Assembly: GCA_016617855.1 (NCBI GenBank)
Contig: JAECUM010003179.1
Location: forward strand, 62,001-126,000
Origin: Megalonaias nervosa
Lineage: Eukaryota; Mollusca; Bivalvia; Unionida; Unionidae
Reading direction: 5' to 3'
DNA: 64,000 nt
The notes beneath the pieces were generated by a model that did not search any database, was not told the DNA's origin, and was given only the letters and a program-made list of their open reading frames with translations. The stretch's first letter is position 1. Each line of letters begins with the position of its first letter. Of this stretch, positions 28,801-44,200 are shown in pieces. Both the position numbers and the translations under genes were made by a program.

Positions 28801-30496
28801 CTTTATAGATGGCTTGCACATTGAAATAGGGAAGAACCCTATAAAAATTTTGGCTCAAAAGATCACAGGCAGGTCACAGTCATTGTGACCGACAGAGAGA
28901 AAATCATTTCTGCACCTTGAGTTCTTCACGATGTAAATTTCCCAAACTTTGTGAATGTAACAAACTCATGTTTGTAGGTGGATTTTGTGTCTATGTAAAT
29001 TGCCTTTTGATTTAAATCCATTAATATTAGACAGAGTAGGAGTTCCTACATAAGTGTTATGCAGTCTTGAGCCACCAAAATACTTGAAAGAGATGGAATC
29101 TTTTGTTCTTAGCTTAGTGGATACCAGAGGCATAATAGGGGTTCTTGTACATATGTTGTTAAGAACTTTGATGTGCCAACAACAATTTTAAAGGATGCAA
29201 GTGAACGTTTCCAATCAGATAAAGTAGAATACAGGGTTAAGAAAGAGGAGGTGGGGGTGGGCAGAGTCCAAAATTTTAATTTTAGCCACCATGTTTTAGG
29301 TATAATTAACTGGGGGTGGGTGAAAGTGGATTAAAAGGAAAGAAACTCCATTTAATCTGTGGGATTGGATTAGCTTGTTAAAGAACTTGGAATTTGAAAT
29401 TTGGGAGCTTTGAAAGGAAGCTTTCAAGGTGCCAGTGCAAGAGTGGCCAAAGGAATAGAAATGTGAAGAAAGGAATAGAAGTGTGAAGAAGGAAATAGAA
29501 GTGGAAAGAAAGGAACTAAAAGTTGGGAAGAAAGGACGAAGCAGATGAATACAAGAACAGCCCAAGAAAGATTGACTTTCTTACAGATAGGTCATAGACT
29601 TTTGTATGATGAGCCAATATGTTAAATGGGAGTTTGACCAAGTAGGTCAGATGTAAATTTTATTGAAGACTTAATGTGTAGAATATATTCATACCTGCCA
29701 TATTCTCAGACATTGTTGGATTTTTTTGAGACTTCAAAAATGTGTTTTGAGAATAAGCTACCTTTTGATATAATCCTGTAGAAAATGATTCAAAATTCAA
29801 ATCTAAATTGAATAAAAAATTCTGTTTTTTTAAAGGATTTAATGCACTTAGAAAGAAAGATATAGTTAGTAGACTTAGCATTGTCAAATATCAGCGCCAT
29901 ACAACATCAAGTTTCTGTCTTTAAAATCCTTTGGATGGCAAAATATATAGTTAATTAGAGGTGGTCATTGCTGCTTTCAGTAATTCAATAGGTGGTTTGA
30001 AGGTAATGCAAGTGTCATCAGTGTTCATCTCTGCATTCACTAGAGACTGGAAGATACTGTTGTCCAAACTTACCTGCCGTATTCCCCAAGCGAACACTGG
30101 TCATAATGGAGTTGTTCATAATGACCATAATGCTTGCACTGACAGAACTGTATGTGAGGCAGATTGACTGCAAGATATCATTGTCTCTATAGAAAAATGA
30201 ACATATATATCACATTTAGGACTGACTTGTTTTGTTGGGAAAAGAGAAGAACATCCTTTTTTCAAGTTTAATGGGAGCCTTACAGTAATAAATTCAAATG
30301 TCCAGTATGGGTGTTTATGCTTTATAAACAACAATCAACTGTGCTGACATGAGCCTGTGCTTTTCATTGACTTTCAATTAATCTATTGCATGGCTAAAAT
30401 CATTCTGAAACCATGGGTGAATTAATAGTTAGTGTTGTAACAAAATTAAGATAATGAATAATAATAAAGAGAATGTTCAAGGTTACTACCATATTT

Positions 30497-30564
<68 letters not shown>

Positions 30565-33500
30565 CATACACATACAAACACACACATACACACTATACAC
30601 TATTGGGAAAATATTGCTTCTACCAAAATAAGTGGATACAAATATTATTATAAACAAGATCACTGTTGTGTGTATGTACATACTAGAAGAGTTATCTCCT
30701 TTTGTCTGTGTGGGGAGCTCTTCACTTTGGAGGTGCATTATCTTTCCCTTTTATGGTCATGCTGCAAAAAAACATGTATAGAGATGTTTTTGAGATGAAT
30801 TTAACACTAAGTAGTAAAGAGACATCTGATATTAATAGTGGTAAGTTATGAGAAAATCATTATTGTAGGGTGGATTTTAGCAACTGCTTCCATTCCCCAG
30901 GGCATGCTTGGAGTGTGAAATATGTAATGAGTGAAAATTGGGCACAAATTTTGACCCAGTGGAAATGTGTGTGCATCTTAAGGCATATGTGTATATTACA
31001 TAAACAGGTTCCACTTTATATGTCAAATGTTATAAATTCAGTTTAGTATATTTTTACATTTTACTTAAAAATTGGATATTATGTATAGTTTCATACATCT
31101 ATCTTAAAAACTACTTTCAATTATTTCTTCAGATTTCTCAGTGGAGAAATGGATCCAGGAGAAAGGAGGGGGTGCAGTAAGCCAGCTTGCTAGCAATCTT
31201 GTGGACAAGTTTTTTAAGGAGACAGGGTTGTATGGTTACTTGTTGGTGGAACCCTGCAGCTTCCAGTCCAAACTGTACTCACCCACCACAACTGGGAACT
31301 GGAAAATAGGTTCTTTAATCTATTTATCTTTCTGTCTATCTATCAATCGACCGACCAGTCTGTCTGTCCATCCATCCATGTATCTATCAATCTGTATATT
31401 TGTCTAGCTATTTATGTATGTATGTACACCATTCCTTTGTTTTAGCAAACCCATGTATATGATGCATAAGGGTGTAGATCCCTTTAATTTCCTTTAGAAA
31501 AATGCTCATCCTACTAAAATTGACTGCTCTAAGTCTTTACTACTTACTTGTCAAGTAGAAGCAGATTTACATTTTGAGAGTAAATGTCTGTGTATTTTCC
31601 ACGCTTAACAAGCCACACCATTGCAACAAAAGAGGCTCATCGTGACACATCTTTTACTGGCTTGTTTAAGTTCTTTCATTTAGATCTTGACCACATCAGT
31701 TTTTGGCATGTTGTACTGTATGTCCATTATCCTACCTGGAATATTGAAACATGGTGAGTTGAATTTATCTTGTCTACATCCTTTTTGACAAAAAAGCTCT
31801 CTGTGACCTATATTTATTGCTCAGTGACTATGTACAGATTTTTCATTTTTTGGGTGCTGTTTATGTTCTACACAAAACTTGATAAATAGATGCATCTTTC
31901 TTACCACTACACCCTTAACATCAAAGGTCACAGTGACCTACATATAATACTTTACTAATATGGGTTCAGTATATGTATTTATGATATTTTGATTCATTTA
32001 TGCTAGACCCATATATGACCTAGTCTTATAAGGCTGTCACAGATCGGACGAATGGATGGTTGGAATGCTACTTATGGAGAATATAGAGACAACAAAGACA
32101 AAACTTTAAGATGATTCAGTTAGATGATTATGATGAATAATAAAAAAAATATATTGCACAATAATATGAAAATAAATCACTGCAGTTAAAACATTCTTAA
32201 ATATTGTATTTTCTTAAAGTTCTTAAGAGCACTTTTATCTTCACTGATACTTCATACTGAACAATTATTCACTGAATACACGCCATCCAATGGCATATTC
32301 ACTGCACAGGTACGCCCTCCAATGGTTCCTTCATTGTGTAGGTGTGCCTTCCTATGGCTTATCCACTGTGTAATGATTTATAGGGTACTTGTTACTGGGG
32401 CTCCCATGTCACAATGTTCTTAGGATATCCCTGGTTGTCCACCCTTTTGGCAGGATTCCCTGGCTAGCACAATCTTCTGTTAGCAGACTCAATCCAGCCT
32501 TTTCTCTCTGGAGTTGGAAGCGGCTACAAAATGAAAGTCATTTTGAGTCATATATTATAGGGTTAATGTGTACATTACATAGACTGACTTATATACAGTT
32601 CCCTCGTACTCTGTTTTATACCAGTGCTCTTTTATGTCACGGCTACATTTACTTTTATCTCTCTACATTAAATGAAAACAAACCTAACATTGAATGAATG
32701 CAAGACAATGAAAATATGAAATATTTATGCTGCACCTGACCTTTACAAGTAGATTACAACATAAAAGTATAATATATTCAATGTACTAGCGTTGCATAAT
32801 TGAATATGAATTACAATCAATATATTTGATAAACATAATAGTCTGTAGGTTATAAACAATGACTTATACTAATATGTAAGTAGTGAAAACAATTTACTAG
32901 AATGAGTTGTAATGAATAAAATAGAATCCTCAAAACACTACTCCTATTCTATATACAAAAAAATATTTTTAAAAAAAAGCTTTACCTCCCAATAGTATAA
33001 TTCCAAGTTGCAACACTTTTCCTGATATTATTCAAAATAAAAGAAAAAAAAAATTTCACACCTTAATCTGGCCACTCTAAATGTCCAGGTTTGAGAACCT
33101 ACTGCCTACTCAACCATTATCATACACATGTATCAACTTGATGGTCTTGTCAGGCATTACTAAAATGTAAGAACCTTTAAATTACTTCTTTTCAAAAATG
33201 ACTTGACAGAATTTGACAAAATTTGATGGAAAGCATCTTTGCATAGGGTCTTTTAGGTTAATGCATGTCCACCTTCAAATATGGCTGTCATTATACAAAA
33301 TATAAAAGAGATCAAACAATTTTATCTCAAAAGCTGCTCAACAGAATTGGATCAATTTTAATAGAAGTATTCTGGCATAAAGGCTTTTGAGTTTGTACAT
33401 TGAAGTAGCTTGAATGGGACAATTTAAGAAATTATTTTGCTATTCTCTCTTTATTTAGAGTGCCTCAAGCCACTCAATGTGAGTAACACTGTTTTGCCTG

Positions 33501-36500
33501 ATAACCTGCGATGCCACATTCCATCTGTTTGTACTGGGATTGATGCCTGTGTGTACATCTCGTTGCTGAACAGACACTTTTCCATCAACCTGCTGTTGGA
33601 TTCTTGTGAATACGTCTTCCATCTCTCCATAGAACAGCTTCAATACACAGTGACATTGTTTGACTTTGAATGGGGTAAGCATTTTCATTGTACTCTACTG
33701 TAAAAATTAAGAAGAAATTTGTCAAGTGAACTTTTATATTTTTATGCCATCTTTGCCTGTAACTGGGTCATCTTGATTTAGTGGCATCTGTCTACCCAGA
33801 AGCTGTGGTTATGTTTGGTTTGGTTTGGTGTTCTGTGTACAATAAGAGATATAAGTTATTAATCCAATGTTAGGATTCGAACTAGCATCCTTTTGGTCAC
33901 GAGTCTGGTGTGCTAACCACTAAGCTACCACAGCTTCTTTAAGAGTATAGCTGTTGGACTCGTGATTAGCTGGGTGCAGGTAAAGAACATTTAGTTTTTA
34001 CCTCATAATATACTTTGTACAATAATTTACTGGACAATTAAAACAAAATTAAATCCGTATGTTTTACCTACAAATACATGTATTTGTTTCCAGTCACTGC
34101 CAGTTATGACCTAGCAGGTTAATATTGAAATAAATTATTCATGTGATTCTTTGGGAGAAATACAAACATTTACCTTCAGTTCTGCAATATTTTGTATTTC
34201 TGTGAATTCATTTATTTTCAGGATTATCCATTTTTTTTGTTGGACTTTAAAATCTTTTGTAGCAACCACAATTCAAGGAAATTGGTACGTCAATAAAAAT
34301 AGTGAGTTCACTGTACTTTACATAACTCTTTACCTTCTGCAAGTATTTGCTGCCCTCCCTACTAAGCCTGATAAGCAGCCTGTCTTCTTGTAGTTGTTTG
34401 TAGACTGAACCCCAGAGCATCATAATGACTGCCTGAGTGAGAGCTTCTTGAGTTAGTGCACATGCTGTCTACATTTTCTATATCAATCTTGTCCCATGCA
34501 AACTATGTAATTTAATGAAAAAATACAATTTTAAACTCTTACCAATGTTTTGTGCCATTCATTTCCACCAACAAGTATATAATCCACAGGAATCAATGTT
34601 TATATTCACATATTCATAATAAAAAAATACACCTCAAGATATGTTTGTGTTTATAATGTATATTAGACTACTTTTCTCACCATTATTGTACACAACAATG
34701 TGTTCACTATTTTACTGCAGATTTGGTAATTTTGCATTACACTAAAAATGACACATATTCCAAGAAATGCCTTCATTTCTGCAACTGAAGTAGGTGACCA
34801 CTTGGGATCAGGCTTCTCGCCAATTTGTTTTCTGGCATATCTGTTTGACAGAGAGAGTATTATTAGCAGCTTGTATATGCATCTGTGGGGTTACAAGGCT
34901 ATTTTCAGGGTTGCATATATGCGTTAGCAGAAGGTAAAGAGTTAAGTTCTGTCCTTAAAATTAAATAACTGATTATCACATACAAATGAATGCCTTGATG
35001 TGTTGGAAGAAAAAGTGAGATATAACTGGGTTGAAAAAATTATGAACGTGTCTCTGCCATTTTTTTCAGGTGTAAAGAAACAGTTATGGCTTTATGGTAT
35101 TATTCGTGTTGAGTAAGTACACACACACACACACACAAGAACAGACTTTTGTCCAGCACTGGATGCATCATATTGTGAAATTTTTGAGAAGTGCCAAATA
35201 GCAAGAATTATAAACTGTATTTGCATTATTAGAGTGGGAATCCAATATTCATTTGGCATGTCAAACATAGATATATTTTTTCTGTGTAAGCAATTCTTTT
35301 TTTGTTACATTTTCAATAACTTATTGTAAGCCAGATTTTAAAATATTTTATTACAAAGTTTTGAAGTATTGTTATATACAGCACACAACTTTTTGATACA
35401 TAGAGCATATTATTACAATGCTATCTGTCAATTTATCCTTTTGTTACCAGTTTCATTTCCAAACAATAACTTGAGTTGTTCACCATCTACCAATTCTGAT
35501 GGATGTTTGCACTTGCTAAGAAAGAACGCTAATGGTTTTGGGATTAATTAAAGGTCAGTATCACTGTGACTGAAAGAAGAAAAATGTTTTCCCACAATAA
35601 CTCAAGTTCTCCACCATTTGCAGTTACCAAACATTTTTGGATGGCTTGCATTTGAGAGAAGGGAGGAACCCCATCAATTTTGGGGGTCAGAGGTCAAGGT
35701 CACTGACTGAAAGAAAAAAAACTTTCTGCACAACAACTCTTGCTCTCCATCATCAACAGTTTCCCAATAATAGCCAACCCTTTTTGGATTGCATGTTCTT
35801 CAGGTAAGGAAGAACCCCATTAATTTCAGACTCAGAAGGTCAATGTATTTGATCAGAAGAAAGAAAAAGATGGTTTGTGCATAATATCTTCAGTTCTTCA
35901 TCATTTACTGTGACTGAACTTTGTGGATAGCTTGCACTTGAGTTAAGGAAAACTGTTGATATTGCAATAACAAGATCAATGGTGAAGGCCACTGTGACTA
36001 AAAGAATAAAAATGGTTTTTGCACAGTAGCATTAAGTTTCATCACATACCAGCCTGTGGACAGCTTGCACTTGGAATAAGAAAGAAGCCTATATATTTTG
36101 GGGTCAAATGGTCAAAGGTGAAGGTCACTGTGACTAAAAGAATAAAAATGGTTTTTGCACAGTAGCATTAAGTTTCATCACATACCAGCCTGTGGACAGC
36201 TTGCACTTGGAGTAAGAAAGAAGCCTATATATTTTGGGGTCAGATAGTCAAAGGTGAATGTCACTGTGGTTGAAGAAGAAAAATTGTTTCCATAGAATGA
36301 CATTATATTTCCATCACAGATCTGGACTAAACTTTGTGGCTGGTTTGCACTTGGGTTAAGGGAGAAGCTTATCATTTCTGGTTAGAAGGTCAAAAATCAA
36401 GTTTACTGATTGGTTTCTGCACTGAAATTTCATCATAGATGATTATTAAACCTTGTGACTGGCAAATAATGTACCATTTACAGTACTCATGATTAAACAT

Positions 36501-39500
36501 AATTTCAGCTTTGTACTACGTGACCTACCTAATGATGGGATGTTTGAGTTTGAATACCTTACATTAAGCATTTGCATGGAGAGTGAAGAAACTCGCCCCT
36601 GTGCCTTCCAGGTTACTCCATTCCGTGGACTTAAGCTTCCTAAACCTCTCTGCCCCAAAGGTACTGGATGGCGTGTACCAGGTAATGTATTGCAGCACAG
36701 CAAATATTTTACAAGGATAGTTTTATATGAGCTCTAAGCAGTGTGACTGTTTACTATTTATACATGCAACATGTGGTACGACTTGATAGCCGTAAACTAA
36801 GTTTTGCAAAATTAAACAAATAATTTATTTCCCTAGAATATAAAGTGAAACTTGAATTAAATCCCAAATAGTCCTTAAATTTCTATCACAAGTCCAAAAG
36901 CATGGAGTTCCAACTGAATTTCATTGGTGTTCCAAATGAATGTGCTGATGTACCAATAGCCTGGAAGTTTTTGATGTGCTAACAGTCTTGATGTATCAGT
37001 TCCCCATATAGTGTTTTGTCCAAAATTATTAATGAACACATTGTAATTCCCAAAAATAATTTAAATAAATAAATCCTTTTAAATTAAATACTTTACACAA
37101 CTCAAAGACTGATTCCAATTTGGATGTTAAGATAGGAATTCAGAATTTCTGCTTACTTCTCCATTATATAAAAACCTAAGTCACAATATGAGGACCATGA
37201 TGAGAGTCAAAAGTTCATTTCTAGAACATTCTTAGTTGTCAACACTATCAGGTCTGTTACAGAACCTAAGTAATGAACATGGAAAACAGCAAGTACTCAA
37301 GGAATTCCCAATCGGAAACCAATATTCTGAATCCAGGTAACATATTTACTTGCAAATAATAATAATCTTAATATTTAATCTAAAGTCATAATTATATGGG
37401 CTTCTAGTCAAGATTTTCGTTTTATGTGAAAAATTAATCACCATCATTGAATGAATGTATATAAAATCAGTTGCATTGGCCTTTCTTCATTTGTAGATGT
37501 ATATCTGACAGATGTTGATATGAAATTGTAAAATAAAGTGGTTGCCATGGAAATGGCAAGTAAATTTTGGAATCTTTTGGTGTTAATGAAATTGCAAGTT
37601 AAATATTTTATCAATTTTCATCAGAAGATGTTTCCTTGACCATTTGCATTATTGCACCAGGGGCAGAGAGAGATCCTTCCATAGTAAAATAAGACATTTG
37701 AAGAAATGGTTGAAAATTATAGGAAAAAAAAATAATTATAAATTAACTGCCAGGATTAGGAAGCAAGATATGAAATCTGATTTAGTCATCTATTTTGTCT
37801 GGGTAGATGCACCCGGATTGAGAAAGTAGAGAAAAATACAATATTTTTAGACATACTTTAGTATAATAATTTAACATTGTTCTTCCTAACCGTTAGTAAT
37901 ACAGTCATTTCGGTCCATTTGTAAAAACCATGAATTGTTAAGCATACATTTATTTGCATGAATTTATGACAGAGATTTGGCTGAATATAGTATGACTGTG
38001 AAAATCATTGTATCATATTTTATTAAGCTCTTATGGAATACCTTTTTTAAAAATCCTGCATGATGACAAATTGGAATATATATTTAAAATGTACAAGACA
38101 GACAGGTTATTCTTGAAATTAAAAATAAATTCACCCAAACTGACTGATAAAATGGGTGAGAAAAGAGTTGCGCATACATTATCCAGGTCTCTTTCCACTG
38201 GATGTTTTTGTTGCTGTAGGACAGAGACAACTAATTCACTTCCCATAGAGTCTAAATTGTTAATGTTTGGTCACTGTAGATTTTTGGTAAGATCAGTGAA
38301 ACACATTTACATCCTATGATTGATTTATCCAAGAGGAAACATGTAAAAGAATGAAAAATGTGTGCTGCACATCTTGTTTTTCTGAAAGGTGCTCTTGTAG
38401 ATGGCCACAAAATATGATTTTCCCTACTTACTTCCAGTACTAATTATGACATTGAAAATAATAACATGGTTTAAGGCTCAAACCAACTATTATATGCACT
38501 TTACACATACATATGCTTCATCTAAAATGTGTTACTTTTTCCTTGGTAACTTTTTTTTCAGCCATTCAGCGACCTTCACTCTCTCAAATACAGTACTTAA
38601 TATACCAGCATACATAGGCTGGTTCCGTAGCTTATTATGTAATTAGTTTGCCGTAACCATATAAATTGAATTAAATGTGTTACAGATTTCTCCCTGACAA
38701 ACTATCTGAAGGGTGTTACTTGGGACAGCAGCTCAATGGCTGGGATGCTTCTGGACACCTTGGGACTGTCTGAGTATATGCAGACCCAACCATGTAGTAG
38801 GACAACTAGACCACCAGGATGGACCAGTGGTATGGTTAAGAACATGGGCAAATATGGCCAGCTAGAACCCATATTCATTCATTTGCTCAGCTTGGTTGTG
38901 GTGGGGTTTGGTGGTCTTTTGTTTTGATTCCATAATAATAAAATATATGTTAGATTTTAATAAGGTTTGTTCCAGAAATGAATGTTCAGGGTGCTTGAAA
39001 GGCACTTTTTCAAGGATCCAACCATCAATACAATTATGATTATGATTTAATTGATCAGGCATAGAACATCTGGGATTACCACCCATCACCTGTATTTAAT
39101 GGAGTTCCTTCCACCCCTCACCCCAAATTCACCTGAATGCCACCCTCCCTCGGCCACCCCCATCTCTCACATCTGGAGCAATCCTAAAATTAACCAAATG
39201 TCCAGATTAATGATTATTGTTGACATTCAGTTTCATGATTTAATGCACATCATTTGACAATTATTATGTTATTATTAATATTATATTTGTTACAAATAAA
39301 TTGTTTCCAGTTTATTGCAAATGTTTATTCTTAATATTATATTTATCACAAATAAATTGTTTCCAATTTATTACAAATGTTTATTATTGACATTATATTT
39401 ATAACATATAAATTGTTTCCATTTTATTACAAATGTTTATTGCTAATATATTTATCACAAATAGTTTCCAGTTTATTACAACTGTTTATTATTATATTTA

Positions 39501-41248
39501 TTACAATTATAATTCTATTTATTATTGATAATCAGAGTATTGAGCTTGTGTCAGGGAGCTGTCGTAAGTCTTTGTGATTATGTCCTAGGTCAGTGTACAG
39601 GGTCTATTATGTTAAGTACATTTAGAGTATGGGCATCTTAAAGGAGTTTTTTGTGGAAAAACGAGTCCTGTGTCATTTTATTTTCTTTGTTTTAAAACAT
39701 CACTATTCGATATATATTCTTCTGTGCTTAACTTGATCTTAAATGTGTAATACTCTTAAAAACAGGTGCATTATGGTTTTTGGGAATGAATTTATTAGCA
39801 GTCATTGTATGAGTAATATATTTTCAAAATTTAGCAAGAAATTAAATATGCATTGACTGTAAATTGCAGATATTTGATACATAATTTGTGAAACTTTAAT
39901 GTTAATTAAGCAGTTAGTCAGCTTTGTCATAATACATTAAATTCATTTATTCTTGAGGTATCAGTTTTCATTCACTTGTAAAACATTTCATTTGCATGGA
40001 TTCCTAAATTCATAGATTGACAAAGGGGTTATGTTTTTTCCTCGGGAAAGATAATTGTTTTTGGGGTCTGTAATTTGTGCTTTGTAGTAACCATGAAATC
40101 CCCCTAAAATTGGTACACCAAAATAGTGAACACACAGGATGCTGACCAATCGTCTGGATTCTTTCAGAATGCCGAAGGATATCATCAAATTTCTCAGCTA
40201 TCCCAGAATATGCCTCGTGTCTCCTCAAAGACTCGTGTACAGCTGTAGATTGCTGTGTGGATGTAGGATTCATCCATAGATCGATCAATTTCTTGTTTGA
40301 GATTGATCCCTGCAATTTCAGGCTGAGCCTTGGAATCGAGAAATTAAAGCTGGAAAAGACGATGTTTGATTTTGATTGGGGAGTGGAGCAGCACTACTCA
40401 CTACAGGGAGTGGCTAAGATGGAGTAAGTTTTATAGATGGATCCGTTTTAGTCCTTTCAGATGCTCTTATGGTTACTTTGTCAGAGCATGTAATGTTACA
40501 GTGGCATGTTATGTATATGGTTAGTTGGCAAAAGCAGCACAGATGATTTTCCTTTGACAATGATAATTGTTGTAAGATTTCTAAATCACTAAATCAAAGC
40601 ATGTACTAGTAGTGAAAAGTTTTGGATTTCTAAAATAAAAAAAAAGTTGTGGATGGTGTGATACAGTTTACCCATATGGAAAATGCATATATATATTGTT
40701 TCACATGTACAATTGGCCACAAAGTCAAGTAATTTGATATGTGAATATATGTTGATGTGTACAATATAAGTTTACTAAATAGGTTAGTGTGACCTAAGTT
40801 TACCAGAGTAGGTTAGTGTGAGCAACAGTTCATGCTGCATTTATCTTCAGATAAGTTTCTCCATCAATTACATTCCCTGATGAAACTGATTTTAGGAAAT
40901 AAACTCTGATAACATTAAAATCTAACCCTCCTGGTGTGTCTTATCTGTCAGTGTATGCTATAAACAAATGGAAAAAATTCTCACTGGTGAGTGGTTACCC
41001 ATCAATCAGATGTTTACTATTTTAAACTTTTGCTGTGGTTTGATCAGTGGCACACCACACAGCCTCTTGTTATCCAAAGAAATAAGTTTTAATTTTACCT
41101 CCATATAAAATTGAGTTCCTATTCCTGAAACAGCTGTCTCTGATTCTTAAGAATCAGAGACAGCTGTTTCAGGAATAGGAGCTCAATTTTGTTTGATAAA
41201 ATGGAAAGGACTTGACAACAAACACTTGCCACTACAAATTAACAGCAA

Positions 41249-41280
<32 letters not shown>

Positions 41281-44200
41281 GACTATTTAGAGAAGGTAAC
41301 TCAGTTAGTTACAGAACTAATCTAACTTGAGGCCTTCTATCTGTTATATACAATATATACAGTATATACAACATGATGTGAAGAACCTGGCTTGACACTA
41401 AATAATTATTTTACAAGTCCAAGTATCAAGCCTGGAACACATGCACAGGCATCTGTGAACACAAAAATAAATATATAAAATATAAAATAATCCTGCATCG
41501 AAAAATTCAAATGTGAAAATGATGCAAAATTACAGAAAAGCAGGCAGTATTGATTGTACTAGAACTGTTCAATTTTCTAAAGATTTCATCCATTTGAGAC
41601 ATTGATTATGAAAAGAAGAAATGCTAGGAGCCTGCCTTATGTCACTGGGAAAGTTGTTCCATACCAGTGGACCAGTACATTGAAAACTTTTTTTAAACAA
41701 TTCCTTCTTTGGCCTTGGTATGATGTCAGTTTTACTTCTTGTGGACCTTAAATTTGGAGTACCATCAGCATCTCTTTGGTGCTTTTTTGGATACTTTGTA
41801 CCTGACATGGTTCATAATATTGCTACCCTACCCTCCAATTTTTTGGTAATTATTTTATTGCAAGAGCTTATTTGGCATAAAGTAGCTTCAGTGTCCTCTG
41901 ACCCTTTCCACCCTTTTTTTTGATACTTGGACATCGATGTTGGGGTGTAGGGTCAGAGCCAAGTGGCTATAGAAATGTGCCGTGTTGGCACAGGGTAGCT
42001 GCTTACTAGTCAGCCTAGCAAACTTTAACACCCTAACATCGGCCATACCTGCATGAAATTATAAGGAATATAATTTATTTTGTCAGACATTGTGAGTGTA
42101 GCATTCAATTTGTGTTTAACTGGTTGACAGATGAGACAGAAATACAGCATTGATGACATTTGGCATGGAACTCGTAGTAAAAGTAGAATGCAGTTTTCAT
42201 CTCTATTCTCAAACAATTTATCCCTGCAGGATCATGTGCTACAAAACTATTTTTTTCTGTCAGGGTTAAGATAAACTAGCTAAGTCAGAATGAAAAAACA
42301 TGAAGTTAAGAAGTAAAGATACTTACTAAATAAATATACATCCATCGGGTGGCTAAAGCATTAGTCCTGCATCTGATCAAATGGAGCAACCTTATATGGC
42401 CTACAATGTTGAAGCATCCCATACCTTCTTTGCTGTCTGGGTAGATGAGTGGTTTAAAGCACAGCCATCTCACCTCATTCTGCAAGGGTTTGAGTCTCCA
42501 CCTTCATCACTGTGGTTATGTGAGAAAGCTTGCCAGTAGCTTCCTGTGGGTTGTTAGTTCTTACTCTAAGAGTTCCCTTTTCTTCATCCACCAGTTATAC
42601 TGGTCGCAATGTATAGCCTGTCTTGCACTAAGAAACCCAGAACAACGTCCACCAGTTGTACTGGTCGCAATGTATAGCCTGTCTTGCGCTAAGAAACCCA
42701 GAACAACGTCCACCAGTTGTACTGATCGCAATGTATAGCCTGTCTTGCGCTAAGAAACCCAGAACAATGTCCACCAGTTGTACTGGTCGCAATGTACAGC
42801 CTGTCTTGCGCTAAGAAACCCAGAACAACGTCCACCAGTTGTACTGGTCGCAATGTATAGCCTGTCTTGCGCTAAGAAACCCAGAACAACGTCCACCAGT
42901 TGTACTGGTCGCAATGTATAGCCTGTCTTGCGCTAAGAAACCCAGAACAACGTCCACCAGTTGTACTGGTCGGAATGTATAGCCTGTCTTGCACTAAGAA
43001 ACCCAGAACAACGTCCACCAGTTGTACTGGTCGCAATGTATAGCCTGTCTTGCGCTAAGAAACCCAAAACAGGAACAGTTCTAGAGAATTTTTAATAAAG
43101 AGGTTAACAAACAAAATTTTCATTTCTCCATCAAATACATTACCTGATCATATTACAGTAGGACAGCTTTCTCTGTTACCTCCGAATCCATCCCTCTGGA
43201 TAGCAGAAAAAAGTTTTGTTTGTGTGCACGTTTGTGTGTGTGGACAAAGGGAAGCAAATCTTACAGGCTAACTCCCATTTCTAACCATTAGGTGGTACTG
43301 TTATACCTGTTTTAACCAATTTTTTACTTTCACTGTCATGCTGTAAAGATGCCATCCATATATGATTCATTTAATCCTGTACTTAAATTTCAAATCATCC
43401 GTATTTTATTTTCATTGGTATAGTAAGTCAGAATATTTTATTATATGGTTCATACAATATTTACATGAATTCAGTGAAATTATTCATGTTTTTGCAATTA
43501 TTGTACCATTCACCAGAGAAATTTTTGGGTGCTATTACACTTCAAAGTTGTTTTGATAGCATGGTTTTCATTGTTTAAATTCATATGTATATTTGTTGTA
43601 TGCAATTGATTGTTCTTCTTCTTCATTACAGATATAACAAGCTGGAGCAAGAAGTGTAAATGCTCTAAGTGTTGCATTATGGATGGTTGATGTGTCTACA
43701 TGTATAGTTGCTCAGTAGCACACACACAAATATATGTTTATACTTTGGTATGAAAATAGTCCACTTTGAAAAAGTAGCTCAGGGGCCAAAAACCTGAGCA
43801 CAGTCCAGTCTGTTGTAACATGGCTTTTAACATACATCTCACATCTGAATCATTGATTAGTCACATGGAGGATGTTGAGGTGCCCTCTCCACCCCTAATT
43901 AAAATGTAGAATAGTGCTGAATATACAATATCCATGAATACAGCAAAATCATTGATTAGTCTCATTGGTGATGTTGACAGGCCTTTTCTATTCCAAATGC
44001 AGATACAGAAATCAGTGCCAGAACATACTGTATCATCTATAAATGCATTAGAAGGTCCATGTGATTCCAGTCAGGCATTGGAAGGTCCATATGATTCCAG
44101 TCAGGCATTGGAAGGTCCATATGATTCCAGTCAGGCATTGGAAGGTCCATGTGATTCCAGTCAGGCATTGGAAGGTCTATATGATTCCAGTCAGGCATTG

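Noticed and set aside
30400..30738. 112-codon minus-strand ORF
   Set aside because: Its core is a (TA)n microsatellite translated as alternating Y and I.
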